DNA of 64,000 nt from an uncultured Paracoccaceae bacterium (GCA_947493335.1 CANLQO010000001.1:1860001-1924000); one strand, 5' to 3'. Shown: positions 1 through 8,740, counted from the stretch's first letter. Notes: generated by a model from the sequence alone, not told the origin. Program-made: numbers and translations.

Positions 1-1235
1 TTTTCAAGCTCGCCTTCCTGAATGTGCATGTAGGCCATTGCCGTGTGCGCATCATAATATTCTGGCGCGACCTGCACGGCTTTGCTCGCGTAGTTCCGTG
101 CCGCATCCAACTCGACGATCGGGTCTTCGTCGGTCCATCCCCAGCGATATCGGTTGATATGAACAAATGTCAGACCGACATATCCGTAGGGCTGTGTGGG
201 ATCAGCCTCGACCGCCGCAAGATTGGCCAGACGGGCCTTTTCATTGCCTTCGGGCGTGAAGGAAAAGAGGTGTTGGCGGGCCTTCCAATTCAAAAGCAGC
301 GCCGTCAACTTCGCTTCGTCCGACTTGATCGCCTTTTGACCTTCGAGACTTATGACACGTTGGGCGACGGTCGCGACGGTCCGTTGTACGATCTCATCCT
401 GCATCGCAAAAACGTCGCCAATGTCGCTGTTGTAGACGTGTGACCAAAGGCTTTGACCGGCGACTGCATCAATCAGTTGAACCGTCACGCGTAACTGGTC
501 ACCGCTCTTTTGTTGACTGCCTTCCAGCAAGTATCGCACGCCAAGCGCGCGTGAAATCTTGCTGACTTCTGTGGTGCTGTCCCGAAAACTGAAGCTTGAG
601 TTTCGCGCAATGACGAAAAGTTCGGAATACCGGGACAAATCAACGATGATCCCCTCGGCGATCGCGTCGCTGAGGTAATTTGCGTCTGGACCGACGCTGA
701 GGTCTTCAAATGCAAGGACCGCAATCGACGGCTCTGAGGGCAATGGCAGTTCTTCCGATGCTGCGTATCGGTCCCGTCCCAGCCCCCAGATTGCGCCAAG
801 CGCCAGGACAACGACGGCCAAGAGGCCCAATGCAGCAAGCTTTGCACGACTGGGACGCGCGTCACCCCGGGCGGTGGTATCCGCTTCATTTGACGGCAAA
901 GAGGTCGGGACCAATCGGTAACCCTTTTTGGGAAGCGTTTGGACAATCCTGTGGTCGGCATCATTCAGGGCCCGGCGAATGTCCGCGATACACTGGGAAA
1001 GACTGTCGTCGGTCACAACCGCCTTGGCCCAGACATTTTCAAACAGATCGTCCTTTGAAATGGTCCTATTCGGCCGGTCCGCCAGATAGGTCAGGACTTC
1101 GGAACTCTGACGACGCAAATGCACCGGTTGCCCGGATCGGTCGCGCAACTCACCTGTCTCACCCGAAAACACAAAGTCGCCCAAGCGGACGTCGCCTAAA
1201 GAATTCAGATCTTTTTCAGAGTTTTCTCCGGACAT
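1..1235 (-). CDS. CadC/OmpR-type winged-helix regulator with TPR region (3' end beyond window)
   Basis: The minus-strand frame opens at 1235 and continues without a stop to the window edge, so the C-terminus is missing. The N-terminal ~100 residues look like an OmpR/CadC-type winged-helix DNA-binding domain (LPKKGYRLVPT at its end). One hydrophobic segment follows (LGLLAVVVLALGAIWGLG), then a region beginning PSIAVLAFEDLS, as found between the membrane segment and TPRs of CadC-like and cyclase-associated regulators. Helical repeats follow, with text such as YDAHTAMAYMHIQEGE. This predicts a membrane-anchored one-component regulator with a periplasmic or cytoplasmic TPR sensor. An in-frame ATG at 1250 is possible; 1235 is preferred because GGGGG lies 7-8 bases upstream. 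It is divergent from the SRPBCC gene, its probable partner or target. Confidence 0.8.
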   Translation of the reverse strand, partial: MSGENSEKDLNSLGDVRLGDFVFSGETGELRDRSGQPVHLRRQSSEVLTYLADRPNRTISKDDLFENVWAKAVVTDDSLSQCIADIRRALNDADHRIVQTLPKKGYRLVPTSLPSNEADTTARGDARPSRAKLAALGLLAVVVLALGAIWGLGRDRYAASEELPLPSEPSIAVLAFEDLSVGPDANYLSDAIAEGIIVDLSRYSELFVIARNSSFSFRDSTTEVSKISRALGVRYLLEGSQQKSGDQLRVTVQLIDAVAGQSLWSHVYNSDIGDVFAMQDEIVQRTVATVAQRVISLEGQKAIKSDEAKLTALLLNWKARQHLFSFTPEGNEKARLANLAAVEADPTQPYGYVGLTFVHINRYRWGWTDEDPIVELDAARNYASKAVQVAPEYYDAHTAMAYMHIQEGELE

Positions 1236-1329
1236 TTCGGCTACCCCCATGCGCCACTTAGCCTGCGAAGACTCACTTCCTGAGGCAAGAAGAAATCTCC
1301 TGCCTCTTCATTTTAAGAAAGGCGACACC

Positions 1330-1803
1330 ATGAGACAAAACCTCAAGATATCGGGCATTATTGCCGGTCTGTTCTGCGCAACATCAGCGTGGTCCGCGGA
1401 TTTTCAGGTGAAGAGGTCACTGGAAATCCCATCATCGACGCCGCATGTCTGGCACCTCATCGGGGATTTCTGCGACATTGATGATTGGCATCCCAATGTT
1501 TCATCCTGCGCCCTGAAGGTCATGGATGGCGCGCTGGTCCGCGTCCTGACGACAGCCACTGGGGACAACATGATCCAACGGCGGATCGCCCGAGAGGAAG
1601 GGTTGTCCTACACCTACCAGACGGTCGATTCCGCGTTGCCCATAGAAAATTTCACGGCAACCTTGTCGTTGCAGCCGGGGGAAAACCAGCTGATTGAGTG
1701 GATCGCAAATTTTTCCTCTGATGATCCAGACATGGAAGGTGTTGTGGTCGACGATATCGAGGCCGGTTTATCGGCAATTGAAGCCGCGCTTTCAGCGCGC
1801 TGA
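1330..1803 (+). CDS. Exported SRPBCC (polyketide cyclase/START-like) family protein
   Basis: 157 residues. A signal peptide is visible (hydrophobic IIAGLFCATSAWS, cleavage near SAWSA), so the mature protein is periplasmic. The rest fits the SRPBCC fold: an early IPSSTPHVWHLIGDFCDIDDWHP segment typical of the family's first helix-grip strand, and a closing amphipathic helix. Such proteins bind hydrophobic ligands; the ligand here is unknown. The start ATG at 1330 is chosen because AAAGGCGA precedes it and the signal peptide begins there; a longer frame from 1249 adds an unlikely leader. It is divergent from the winged-helix regulator, and a strong hairpin follows the stop. Confidence 0.8.
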   Translation: MRQNLKISGIIAGLFCATSAWSADFQVKRSLEIPSSTPHVWHLIGDFCDIDDWHPNVSSCALKVMDGALVRVLTTATGDNMIQRRIAREEGLSYTYQTVDSALPIENFTATLSLQPGENQLIEWIANFSSDDPDMEGVVVDDIEAGLSAIEAALSAR

Positions 1804-1826
1804 AACCGACCAGACAGTAGCGTTGT

Positions 1827-1863
1827 TGTCAGGCGAAACGTAGCCGCTGCGTTTCGCCTGACA
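1827..1863. terminator. Strong hairpin after the SRPBCC gene
   Basis: GTCAGGCGAAACG (1828-1840) pairs perfectly with CGTTTCGCCTGAC (1850-1862), extended by a T-A pair outside, with a 9-base loop. It starts 24 bases after the stop. No T-run follows, so termination strength is uncertain. From 1864 to 2059 I see no gene. Confidence 0.7.
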
Positions 1864-2059
1864 CCACATTCCAACGCGACAGGATGGCTGGCAACTGTGG
1901 TGTGTTTCTGCGGGTTGCGGGTGAGCATCATACCTTCTGGATGCGTTCAGTCGTGTCAGGCGTCCGCGATGCCACGCTGCGCAATACCAGATCGCGGCAC
2001 GGGTCAGTCGAGCCGCGGGGATGGATGAGAACGATCCCCTTCGCCAGGCGCAGCCTTGT

Positions 2060-2950
2060 TCAATCCGTCTTTGCCCATAGCTTCAAGAGCCGCCCCGCCA
2101 ATTCGTTTTCCTGGTTGGCGTAAATGGCGACCAACAACCGTTCCTGGCCATAATAATTCGCCAATGAGATCAGCGCGCCGCTTTCGATCTCCTGATGGAT
2201 CATGCTGAACGGGAGCCAGCCAGCACCAAGCCCGCTCAAGATCATCTGGCGCGCGCCACTTGAAAACGCGGTTATGCAGATTGGGTCAAAGTCAGATCCG
2301 GTTGTCCCAAATGCACGCTGCTTTTTCTGAAGAACTTGGCCGAAATAGCTGTCATCCGGATAGGCAATTGCTGGCGTATCCGCTGGCACGTCACCCCTGT
2401 CCCTGACCTTGTAGCGCAACGCGCCACCGACAACCGGGACAAGGTAATCGTGTTCCCAAAGACCCCGATGAATTTCCGGGCCGAACCTTAATTCTCCAAT
2501 ACCTTCAATCTCGTAGCACAGCAGCATGCTTGCATCACCGCGCAAGAACATTGAGACGCAATCGCTGAGATTACCGGCCCTGACGCGAAACCGCAGCCCC
2601 GGGTAGTGATATCTTGCCCTTAACGCCATGTCGGGGAAGGTCGAACACGTCGCAGCATGTTGGGCGGCAATTTCGATCGTGGCGCGGGTCTCGTCAAAAT
2701 GCCCAATCTTGGTGCGAAGCTCGCGCAAGCGATTTATCAACGCGCGGATCTCGCTTTCGTTGGAAAGCAGAGCCTGACTGATTTCAACGCGATTTGTTCT
2801 TCTCTCCAGAACATCCACGCCGAGCCACTCCTCGAACCCGCGAATGCGCCGCGAGAAGGCCGGTTGGGTGATATTTCTCCGCGCTGCCGCGCGCGATAAA
2901 TTGCCCTCTTCCAGCAGAACCAACACGTCATCGAGCCATTGTAAATGCAT
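2060..2950 (-). CDS. LysR family transcriptional regulator
   Basis: 296 residues. The N-terminal winged HTH is clear: LEEGNLSRAAARRNITQPAFSRRI (split as EEGNLSRAAARR and QPAFSRRI), followed by the LysR wing and linker helix and a periplasmic-binding-protein-like effector domain to the C-terminus. A GGGGGA box sits just before the ATG. It is divergent from the PLP enzyme and ABC transporter operon at 3141-8583, the classical arrangement for a LysR activator of an adjacent catabolic operon. Its inducer would then be the operon's substrate or a breakdown product, which is inference. Confidence 0.9.
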   Translation of the reverse strand: MHLQWLDDVLVLLEEGNLSRAAARRNITQPAFSRRIRGFEEWLGVDVLERRTNRVEISQALLSNESEIRALINRLRELRTKIGHFDETRATIEIAAQHAATCSTFPDMALRARYHYPGLRFRVRAGNLSDCVSMFLRGDASMLLCYEIEGIGELRFGPEIHRGLWEHDYLVPVVGGALRYKVRDRGDVPADTPAIAYPDDSYFGQVLQKKQRAFGTTGSDFDPICITAFSSGARQMILSGLGAGWLPFSMIHQEIESGALISLANYYGQERLLVAIYANQENELAGRLLKLWAKTD

Positions 2951-2966
2951 CCATCCCCCAAACGCC

Positions 2967-2981
2967 CATACCTGATGTATG
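2967..2981. promoter_or_regulatory. Candidate operator in the LysR/operon intergenic region
   Basis: CATAC-N5-GTATG is a perfect dyad only 16 bases upstream of the LysR start, in the divergent promoter region. Its half-site spacing (T-N9-A) is close to but not the textbook LysR T-N11-A box, so the assignment is tentative. Confidence 0.4.
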
Positions 2982-3030
2982 AGTGGCCGTAGAATTTTGC
3001 ACTGTTTCTTTGCCCGGGCCTAGGTAATTC

Positions 3031-3040
3031 TTTGGCCAAA
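3031..3040. promoter_or_regulatory. 10-base palindrome TTTGGCCAAA upstream of the sulfo-lyase gene
   Basis: A perfect palindrome in the same divergent region, about 100 bases before the preferred start at 3141. It is a second candidate binding site for the LysR regulator or another repressor. No function can be shown from sequence. Confidence 0.3.
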
Positions 3041-3140
3041 TTCTAACTTGGGGGCTGATGTGGCTTTAACTGATCAATTTGCCAGAAGGTCTGAACAAGA
3101 CGGCGCCGACCTGATGGTGAGCCGCTGCAAGGATCTTGCC

Positions 3141-4157
3141 ATGCGACTGGCCAAGTTTCCGCGCGTGGCTTTGGGGCACCTACCGACACCGCTGGAACCT
3201 ATGGACCGGCTGAGTGAACACCTTGGCGGACCGCGGCTTTGGGTGAAACGAGACGACTGCACCGGACTGTCATCGGGCGGCAACAAGACCCGCAAGCTGG
3301 AATACCTGATGGCCGACGCCCTCAAACAGGGTGCGGACACGATCATCACGCAGGGGGCCACCCAATCCAATCACGCGCGGCAAACTGCGGCGGCGGCGGC
3401 CAAGCTGGGGCTGGCATGTCACATCCTTTTGGAGGACCGGACCGGGTCCAACGACGCCAGCTACAACATGAGCGGTAATGTTCTGTTGGATCGCCTTCAC
3501 GGCGCGAGCGTTTCAAAGCGCAGCGGTGGCGCAGATATGAACGCAGAAATGGGCGCCGTGGCCGAAACCCTGCGCGATCAGGGCAAGACCCCCTATATCG
3601 TTCCCGGTGGCGGCTCAAATGAAACCGGGGCACTTGGCTATGTGAATTGCGCACGGGAATTGGTTGAGCAATCCAATGCAATGGGCCTGAAAATCGACGC
3701 GCTGGTTCATGCCACAGGCAGCTCTGGCACACAGGCGGGGCTGGTTGCAGGATTGGCCGCCATCGAAAGTGACATTCACCTGCTCGGGATCGGCGTCAGG
3801 GCCCCGCAGGAAAAGCAAGAGGCCATGGTCTACGATCTGGCGGTCAGGACCCTCGCCCATCTGGGAAGCACGTCCAAAATCGCGCGGTCAGATGTGCGCG
3901 CAAACTGCAGCTATGTTGGCGCGGGCTACGGCATCCCGACCGAAGGCATGGTCAACGCACTGAAATTGCTGGCAGAAATTGAGGGGCTGCTTTTCGATCC
4001 GGTGTATTCCGGCAAGGGCCTTGATGGGCTGATCGACCTCACGCGCAAAGGCCATTTTGACGGAATGGAGAACGTCGTGTTCCTGCATACCGGGGGCAGC
4101 GCCGCACTGTTTGGCTATCCTGATACCTTTGATCTGCCGGGCTACGTGACAGACTAA
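3141..4157 (+). CDS. cuyA: PLP-dependent L-cysteate sulfo-lyase / D-cysteine desulfhydrase family enzyme
   Basis: 338 residues of the ACC deaminase/D-cysteine desulfhydrase fold, a type II PLP enzyme. Near the N-terminus is [21 protein letters not shown], with the Schiff-base lysine in GGNKTRK, then [17 protein letters not shown] for phosphate and substrate binding. The pattern ([30 protein letters not shown]) matches the roseobacter CuyA type as I recall it; CuyA converts L-cysteate to pyruvate, ammonium and sulfite. D-cysteine desulfhydration is the main alternative. I use the ATG at 3141: AAGGA lies 7 bases upstream and the length then fits the family. TTG at 3048 or ATG at 3114 would add a leader with no homology. 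It is the first gene of the transporter operon. Confidence 0.8.
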   Translation: MRLAKFPRVALGHLPTPLEPMDRLSEHLGGPRLWVKRDDCTGLSSGGNKTRKLEYLMADALKQGADTIITQGATQSNHARQTAAAAAKLGLACHILLEDRTGSNDASYNMSGNVLLDRLHGASVSKRSGGADMNAEMGAVAETLRDQGKTPYIVPGGGSNETGALGYVNCARELVEQSNAMGLKIDALVHATGSSGTQAGLVAGLAAIESDIHLLGIGVRAPQEKQEAMVYDLAVRTLAHLGSTSKIARSDVRANCSYVGAGYGIPTEGMVNALKLLAEIEGLLFDPVYSGKGLDGLIDLTRKGHFDGMENVVFLHTGGSAALFGYPDTFDLPGYVTD

Positions 4158-4193
4158 ATAAAAATACGAACGACCAACAAGGAGACCTAAAAA

Positions 4194-5153
4194 ATGACTA
4201 TCAAAAAAGACCTGATGGCTGCTGCGTTTGCAAGTGTGATCGCCGTTCCAGCCTTCGCAGAAGAAGTAAACATCGGTGTGCCATCATGGACCGGCGCACA
4301 GGCCATCGCCTATGTTTTGGGCGAAGTCGTCACATCACGCATCGGCGGCACTGTTGAATATGTGCCCGGCAACAACGCAACAATTTTCCAGGCCATGGAC
4401 CAGGGTGAAGGCGACATTGACGTACACCCCGATGTCTGGCTGCCAAACCAGGAAAGCTTTACCAAGCAATACGTCGATGAGGCGGGCACCGTCACCCTTT
4501 CCAGCAACCCGTATCAGGGCAATCAGGGGTTCTGCGTCTCGAACGACTTTGCCGCGGAAATGAATATCACCGACATTGCTGATCTGGGTCGTCCTGACGT
4601 CGCAGCCGCGATGGACAGTGATGGCAATGGGTTGGGCGAGATGTGGATTGGCGCCCCTGGCTGGGCCTCTGCAAACGTGAACGAGGTCAAGACCCGCGAC
4701 TACGGTCTGCTTGACTTCATTGAACCGATCCGGGCCGAAGAAGCTGTGAAGACCGCGCGTATCAAGGACAGTATCGCCAAGGGCGAAGGCTATGCCTTCT
4801 ACTGCTACGAGCCGCATGCCGTCTGGTTTATGTTCGACGTGACGATGCTGACAGAGCCGACATTCGACCCTGAAAAGTATATCATGGTGCAGCCGTCTGA
4901 CGATGCAGACTGGTATGAGAATTCCATGGTCGCGACCAAGGATGATCTTAAGCAGGTGCAAATCGCCTGGTCAAATTCGCTTGAAGGACGTTCGCCCGCA
5001 ATCGCAGAGTTTTTCGCGAACTTCTCTTTGACGGCGCAAGACGTCAGCGGGTTGGCCTATGAAATCAGCGCGAACGGACGTGACCCGGCAGAAGTCGCTG
5101 CAGAATGGGTCGCAGCCAATTCTGACCGCGTCGATGCGATGCTGGGCCTTTAA
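4194..5153 (+). CDS. ProX/OpuAC-like ABC transporter substrate-binding protein
   Basis: 319 residues with a clear signal peptide (MAAAFASVIAVPAFA, cleavage before EEVNIG), hence periplasmic. The mature part resembles glycine-betaine binding proteins: NIGVPSWTGAQA at the start, DIDVHPDVWLPNQ and YCYEPHAVWFMFD further on, with tryptophans at places where betaine binders form an aromatic cage. It lies 36 bases after the PLP enzyme with a good AAGGAGA site. The neighbour suggests the ligand may be cysteate or a related amino-sulfonate rather than glycine betaine. I recall that a three-gene ABC importer named cuyTUW has been described for cysteate in Ruegeria pomeroyi; homology to it should be checked. 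Confidence 0.88.
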   Translation: MTIKKDLMAAAFASVIAVPAFAEEVNIGVPSWTGAQAIAYVLGEVVTSRIGGTVEYVPGNNATIFQAMDQGEGDIDVHPDVWLPNQESFTKQYVDEAGTVTLSSNPYQGNQGFCVSNDFAAEMNITDIADLGRPDVAAAMDSDGNGLGEMWIGAPGWASANVNEVKTRDYGLLDFIEPIRAEEAVKTARIKDSIAKGEGYAFYCYEPHAVWFMFDVTMLTEPTFDPEKYIMVQPSDDADWYENSMVATKDDLKQVQIAWSNSLEGRSPAIAEFFANFSLTAQDVSGLAYEISANGRDPAEVAAEWVAANSDRVDAMLGL

Positions 5154-5174
5154 GGGCACGTCAGCAAATCACAC

Positions 5175-5199
5175 GTCGGCACCGATCCTTGGTGCCGAC
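5175..5199 (+). terminator. Intercistronic hairpin between binding protein and ATPase genes
   Basis: GTCGGCACC (5175-5183) and GGTGCCGAC (5191-5199) form a perfect 9-base-pair stem with a 7-base loop, followed by ATTTCTTT. It lies inside the operon, 22 bases after the binding-protein stop. In ABC importer operons such hairpins commonly protect or partly terminate the message so that the binding protein is made in excess. Confidence 0.65.
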
Positions 5200-5222
5200 A
5201 TTTCTTTGACGGTGGGCAGACA

Positions 5223-6284
5223 ATGGCGACACAAGACGACCGTGTCATTGAAATTTCCAATGTTTGGAAAATCTTTGGTGGCCGACCCGAACTTGCGCTG
5301 AAGGCAATTCGGGAACGCAACCTGACCAAAGCCGAGGTCTTAGCAGAATTCAATGCGGTGGTCGGCGTGGCCGATGTCAGCCTGTCGGTGAACCGTGGCG
5401 AGATCTTCTGTATCATGGGGCTTTCCGGCAGCGGCAAATCAACGCTGGTCCGACACTTCAACCGGCTGCTGGAGCCGACCGCCGGCAAAATTGAAATCGA
5501 GGGCATCGATGTGATGGCCCTTGGCCCCAAGGATCTGCAGACCTTTCGCAATCGAAAGATCGGCATGGTGTTTCAGAACTTTGCCCTGATGCCGCATCGA
5601 TCTGTTCTGGACAACGTCGCGATGCCACTTGAGATCCGGCAAGTAGCCAAAAACGAACGCATGCGCCAAGCCGCTGCGATCCTTGATATTGTCGAGCTTG
5701 GCGCATGGGGTTCCAAGTTCGCGCATGAATTGTCGGGCGGCATGCAGCAGCGCGTCGGACTTGCACGTGCATTGGCTGCAAACCCGGATGTCTTGCTGAT
5801 GGATGAGCCGTTTTCCGCGCTTGACCCGCTGATCCGCCGGCAGTTGCAGGATGAATTCATCCGTTTGTCCAAAATTCTGAAAAAGACCACGATCTTTATC
5901 ACGCATGATCTGGACGAAGCGGTGCGGATCGGGGACCGCATCGCGATCATGCGCGATGGCAAGGTCGTCCAAATCGGGACGGCAGAAGATATCGTGATGA
6001 ATCCGGCAGATGACTATGTGGCCGATTTCGTCGCTGGCATTTCACGCCTAAAGGTGGTGCATGCCGATGCGGTGATGCAGCCGCTTGATGCGTATGTCGC
6101 GAAAACCGGGCCCATCCCGTCCGATCTGGCACGTGTCGATGGCAAGGAAACGCTCAGCAGGCTGATCAATCTGGCAATTGACAACGAAAAACCAATTCTG
6201 GTGTCGGAGGGGGGAGTAGATGCAGGCATCATCACCCGCGCCGACCTGTTGCGCACCGTGATCGAAGGCACCGAAATGTCATGA
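5223..6284 (+). CDS. ProV-like quaternary-amine-type ABC transporter ATP-binding protein
   Basis: 353 residues. Walker A is GLSGSGKST at about 66-74, the ABC signature LSGGMQQRVGLARAL begins at about 171, and Walker B LLMDEP with the following FSALDPLIRR ends near 205; the H-loop is in IFITHDLDEA. The N-terminal helix-rich extension (ALKAIRERNLTKAEVLAEF) before the ABC core is typical of ProV/OpuAA. The C-terminal ~75 residues hold only one degenerate CBS-like unit (KETLSRLINLAIDNEKPILV...GIITRADLLRTV) instead of the usual pair. The stop overlaps the permease start by ATGA, so the two are translationally coupled. Confidence 0.9.
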   Translation: MATQDDRVIEISNVWKIFGGRPELALKAIRERNLTKAEVLAEFNAVVGVADVSLSVNRGEIFCIMGLSGSGKSTLVRHFNRLLEPTAGKIEIEGIDVMALGPKDLQTFRNRKIGMVFQNFALMPHRSVLDNVAMPLEIRQVAKNERMRQAAAILDIVELGAWGSKFAHELSGGMQQRVGLARALAANPDVLLMDEPFSALDPLIRRQLQDEFIRLSKILKKTTIFITHDLDEAVRIGDRIAIMRDGKVVQIGTAEDIVMNPADDYVADFVAGISRLKVVHADAVMQPLDAYVAKTGPIPSDLARVDGKETLSRLINLAIDNEKPILVSEGGVDAGIITRADLLRTVIEGTEMS

Positions 6285-7822
6285 CCGACACAACCGTAAA
6301 TCCACTGGACGACCCCAACAGTGAGGCGGCTCAGGCCTATGCTGAAGAGCGGCGCGAGAACATCCGTACCTTTGTGCGCACCAGTCCGGACTATTACATC
6401 AAGAATTTCAACAAGATCGGTGCGTCTTCGCGGTTCACGCCAACCTTCAACCTGATGGCCGGGCTATTTGGGCCGATCTGGTTCGGCGCGCGCGGCTTGT
6501 GGTCTTGGGCGCTGCCCTTCCTGATCCTTGAGGTGCTCGCCCTTGTCCAAATCGCGCGTGGGCTGTTTGGGGACCTTGGCGCCGATGCGATGGCAAGGAT
6601 CGCCTCGATCGAAGGCACGCTGGAGCTGCGTCGCAATCAACTGGCCGCCGCAATCGAAGACGGGTCAGATCGTGTCGAGGCGTTCCAACGCGCCGTGGAA
6701 GGGCTTGAAGCGAATATCGGCGGCATTCGTGAAGAAGCCGCAGCGCTTGCAGCACAAGGGCCACAAATCGTTTTGGGCGGGGTTCTGATCTTGCTGGCCG
6801 CGAAGTCAGTCCAGGCAGCGGTTGCGAATTGGGCGCTGGAGGCGCGGTTTTCTGACTGGGTCTCTGACAGAACAATCCGGTCCGGCATGCCGGTGTCGCA
6901 CATCCTTTTGAGCGCCATCTTCATGGTCCTGATCGTGCTTGCAGCGATGCTGCACTACAGCTTCCCGGGGCGCTTTGAGCTTCTCAGCAACTTTCCAACC
7001 GAACCCGAGATACGACTGACCAGCATCGACTGGGTCGAGAGTTTCTTTAACTGGGCCGTCATCAACGGCGACGCCCTATTTGACGGCATAACGTGGGTCA
7101 TTCGTCTGGTACTGGACGCGCTTGAGGTTGTCTTTGTCAGCACCCCGTGGATTGTCATCGCCGCACTGATCATCCTGCTGACGTGGCTGACGGCAGGTGT
7201 GCGGATGGCGATCTATTCGGCGGCGTTCCTGTCCTACATGGGGTTCCTGGGGTTCTGGGAAAAAGCAATGACGACCCTTGCATTGCTTGGCACTGCGGCA
7301 TGCCTTTCTATTCTCATCGGCATCCCCTTGGGCATGTTCGCCGCCCGCCGCCCCCGCTTTTATGCCGCGATCCAGCCGATCATGGATTTCATGCAAACCA
7401 TGCCAGCCTTTGTCTTTATGATCCCGGTCATCGCCTTCTTCGGAACAGGCAAGCCCGCAGCAGTTGTGACGACGATGATTTTTGGCGGCACCCCTGTTGT
7501 GCGACTGACTGTTTTGGGTCTCAGGGGTGTCCCTGAAAGCGTTCGTGAAGCGGCGATCTCATTCGGGGCCAACAAGTGGTACCTGCTGACCCGCGTTGAT
7601 CTGCCCTTGGCAAGCCCGTCGATCCGGGCAGGCATCAATCAGACGATCATGCTGTCGCTTGCGATGGTGGTGGTGGCCTCACTGATCGGGGCGAAGGGAC
7701 TTGGCGAAGATGTGCTTGAAGCGCTGCAATACGCGAATGTCGGACAAGGTATTCTGGCCGGCTTCGCGATCCTGTTCTGCGCCATGATTCTTGACCGCAT
7801 CGTGCAGGGACAGCGCAAGTGA
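6281..7822 (+). CDS. ProW-like ABC transporter permease with long N-terminal extension
   Basis: 513 residues, clearly longer than ordinary ProW. The C-terminal ~210 residues are a standard BPD_transp_1 permease: several hydrophobic segments and the EAA loop (EAAISFGANKWYLLTRVDLPLA region). The first ~240 residues are unusual: a hydrophilic start, a segment FNLMAGLFGPIWFGARGLW resembling DUF2628-type membrane proteins, a hydrophobic hairpin, a heptad-like helix (ASIEGTLELRRNQLAAAIED onwards to about 160), then two more membrane segments. It overlaps the ATPase gene by 4 bases and the hydrolase gene by 4 bases (GTGA). The extension might dock a partner or sense the membrane; its role is unknown. 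Confidence 0.88.
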   Translation: MTDTTVNPLDDPNSEAAQAYAEERRENIRTFVRTSPDYYIKNFNKIGASSRFTPTFNLMAGLFGPIWFGARGLWSWALPFLILEVLALVQIARGLFGDLGADAMARIASIEGTLELRRNQLAAAIEDGSDRVEAFQRAVEGLEANIGGIREEAAALAAQGPQIVLGGVLILLAAKSVQAAVANWALEARFSDWVSDRTIRSGMPVSHILLSAIFMVLIVLAAMLHYSFPGRFELLSNFPTEPEIRLTSIDWVESFFNWAVINGDALFDGITWVIRLVLDALEVVFVSTPWIVIAALIILLTWLTAGVRMAIYSAAFLSYMGFLGFWEKAMTTLALLGTAACLSILIGIPLGMFAARRPRFYAAIQPIMDFMQTMPAFVFMIPVIAFFGTGKPAAVVTTMIFGGTPVVRLTVLGLRGVPESVREAAISFGANKWYLLTRVDLPLASPSIRAGINQTIMLSLAMVVVASLIGAKGLGEDVLEALQYANVGQGILAGFAILFCAMILDRIVQGQRK

Positions 7823-8583
7823 TACCCTTGGTGATGGTCCATGGGTTCATGGGCGGCAGCGCGCAATGGGACGGTCAGGCATCGGCGCTCGCGGATACTT
7901 GCGATGTCATCACACTCGATCTCCCCGGCTTTGGGCAGAACGCCGCCCTGCCGGTTATTGATGCGATTGGGTCCTTTGCAAATTGGGTGATCGGCGAGTT
8001 GGACAATCGTGGCGTCGAGCGGTTCAACCTTTTGGGCCATTCAATGGGGGGCATGATCGCGCAAGACGTCGCGCACCGCATTCCGGACCGGATCGAGAAC
8101 CTTATCCTTTACGCAACCGGTTCAGAGGGCGTCATTCCGGGCCGGTTCGAAACCATCGCCGAAAGCAAAAAGCGCGCCAATGCAGATGGCTCGGTCAGTA
8201 CAGCGCGCCGCATCGCTGCAAGCTGGTTTCTTCATGGCGAAAACGCCGAAGCTTACGAAGGTTGCGCGGAAATTGCCGCGCAAGCCAGTCTGGGCGCCAT
8301 ATTGGCTGGTCTGGACGCGATGGAAGGGTGGACAGGCAAGGCCAGACTCGCGGAGCTTGAGCCTGCGACGCTTATTATCTGGGGCGACATGGATCGTACC
8401 TACAATTGGCAGCAAACGGAAACCTTGTGGCGGAGTATCCCAAACACCAACCTGTGTGTTTTTCCAAATTGCGCCCATGCCATTCACCTTGAGAACCCCA
8501 CAGGTTTTGACAGCGCGCTCAAATCATTCCTTAAACGGGGTCCGTCCAAAGGTGGGCACATGCGTTTGGAAATCGCACAGTAG
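7819..8583 (+). CDS. Alpha/beta hydrolase, last gene of the importer operon
   Basis: 254 residues, no signal peptide, cytoplasmic. Oxyanion region VHGFMGGSAQW near the start, nucleophile elbow LLGHSMGG with Ser75, an acid candidate in IIWGDMDRTYNW and the catalytic His in FPNCAHAIHLENP. The GTG start at 7819 overlaps the permease stop (GTGA), and no better start lies nearby, so translation is coupled. Substrate is unknown. Its fixed place in the operon suggests that the imported compound may be an ester or thioester-linked sulfonate, or that it acts on a breakdown product; this is inference. Confidence 0.88.
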   Translation: MIPLVMVHGFMGGSAQWDGQASALADTCDVITLDLPGFGQNAALPVIDAIGSFANWVIGELDNRGVERFNLLGHSMGGMIAQDVAHRIPDRIENLILYATGSEGVIPGRFETIAESKKRANADGSVSTARRIAASWFLHGENAEAYEGCAEIAAQASLGAILAGLDAMEGWTGKARLAELEPATLIIWGDMDRTYNWQQTETLWRSIPNTNLCVFPNCAHAIHLENPTGFDSALKSFLKRGPSKGGHMRLEIAQ

Positions 8584-8677
8584 CTTGTCCCGATCGGGCT
8601 AACGCGTGCCCCTTCCCCGCGATTGCGCATATGGGCTTTAGGCTTTCATCCCAAAAACAATTGGCAATACTCAGTTC

Positions 8678-8695
8678 ACCTACATACATATAGGT
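8678..8695. promoter_or_regulatory. TetR operator site 1 (upstream of tetR-type gene)
   Basis: ACCTACATACATATAGGT is an imperfect dyad 45 bases before the TetR start. The 16-base core CTACATACATATAGGT recurs at 9295-9310 with one difference, on the other side of the same regulator gene. This is strong internal evidence for an autoregulatory operator. Confidence 0.75.
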
Positions 8696-8740
8696 TTAAG
8701 AAAGTTCACATTCCTTACACGTCGCCAAAGGACCAACCCA

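Noticed and set aside
24-443. Plus-strand frame of 139 codons at the window start
   Set aside because: Antisense to the TPR part of the CadC-like regulator, which reads well.
1884-2123. Plus-strand frame of 79 codons after the SRPBCC gene
   Set aside because: No ribosome site, overlaps the LysR end, and composition looks random.
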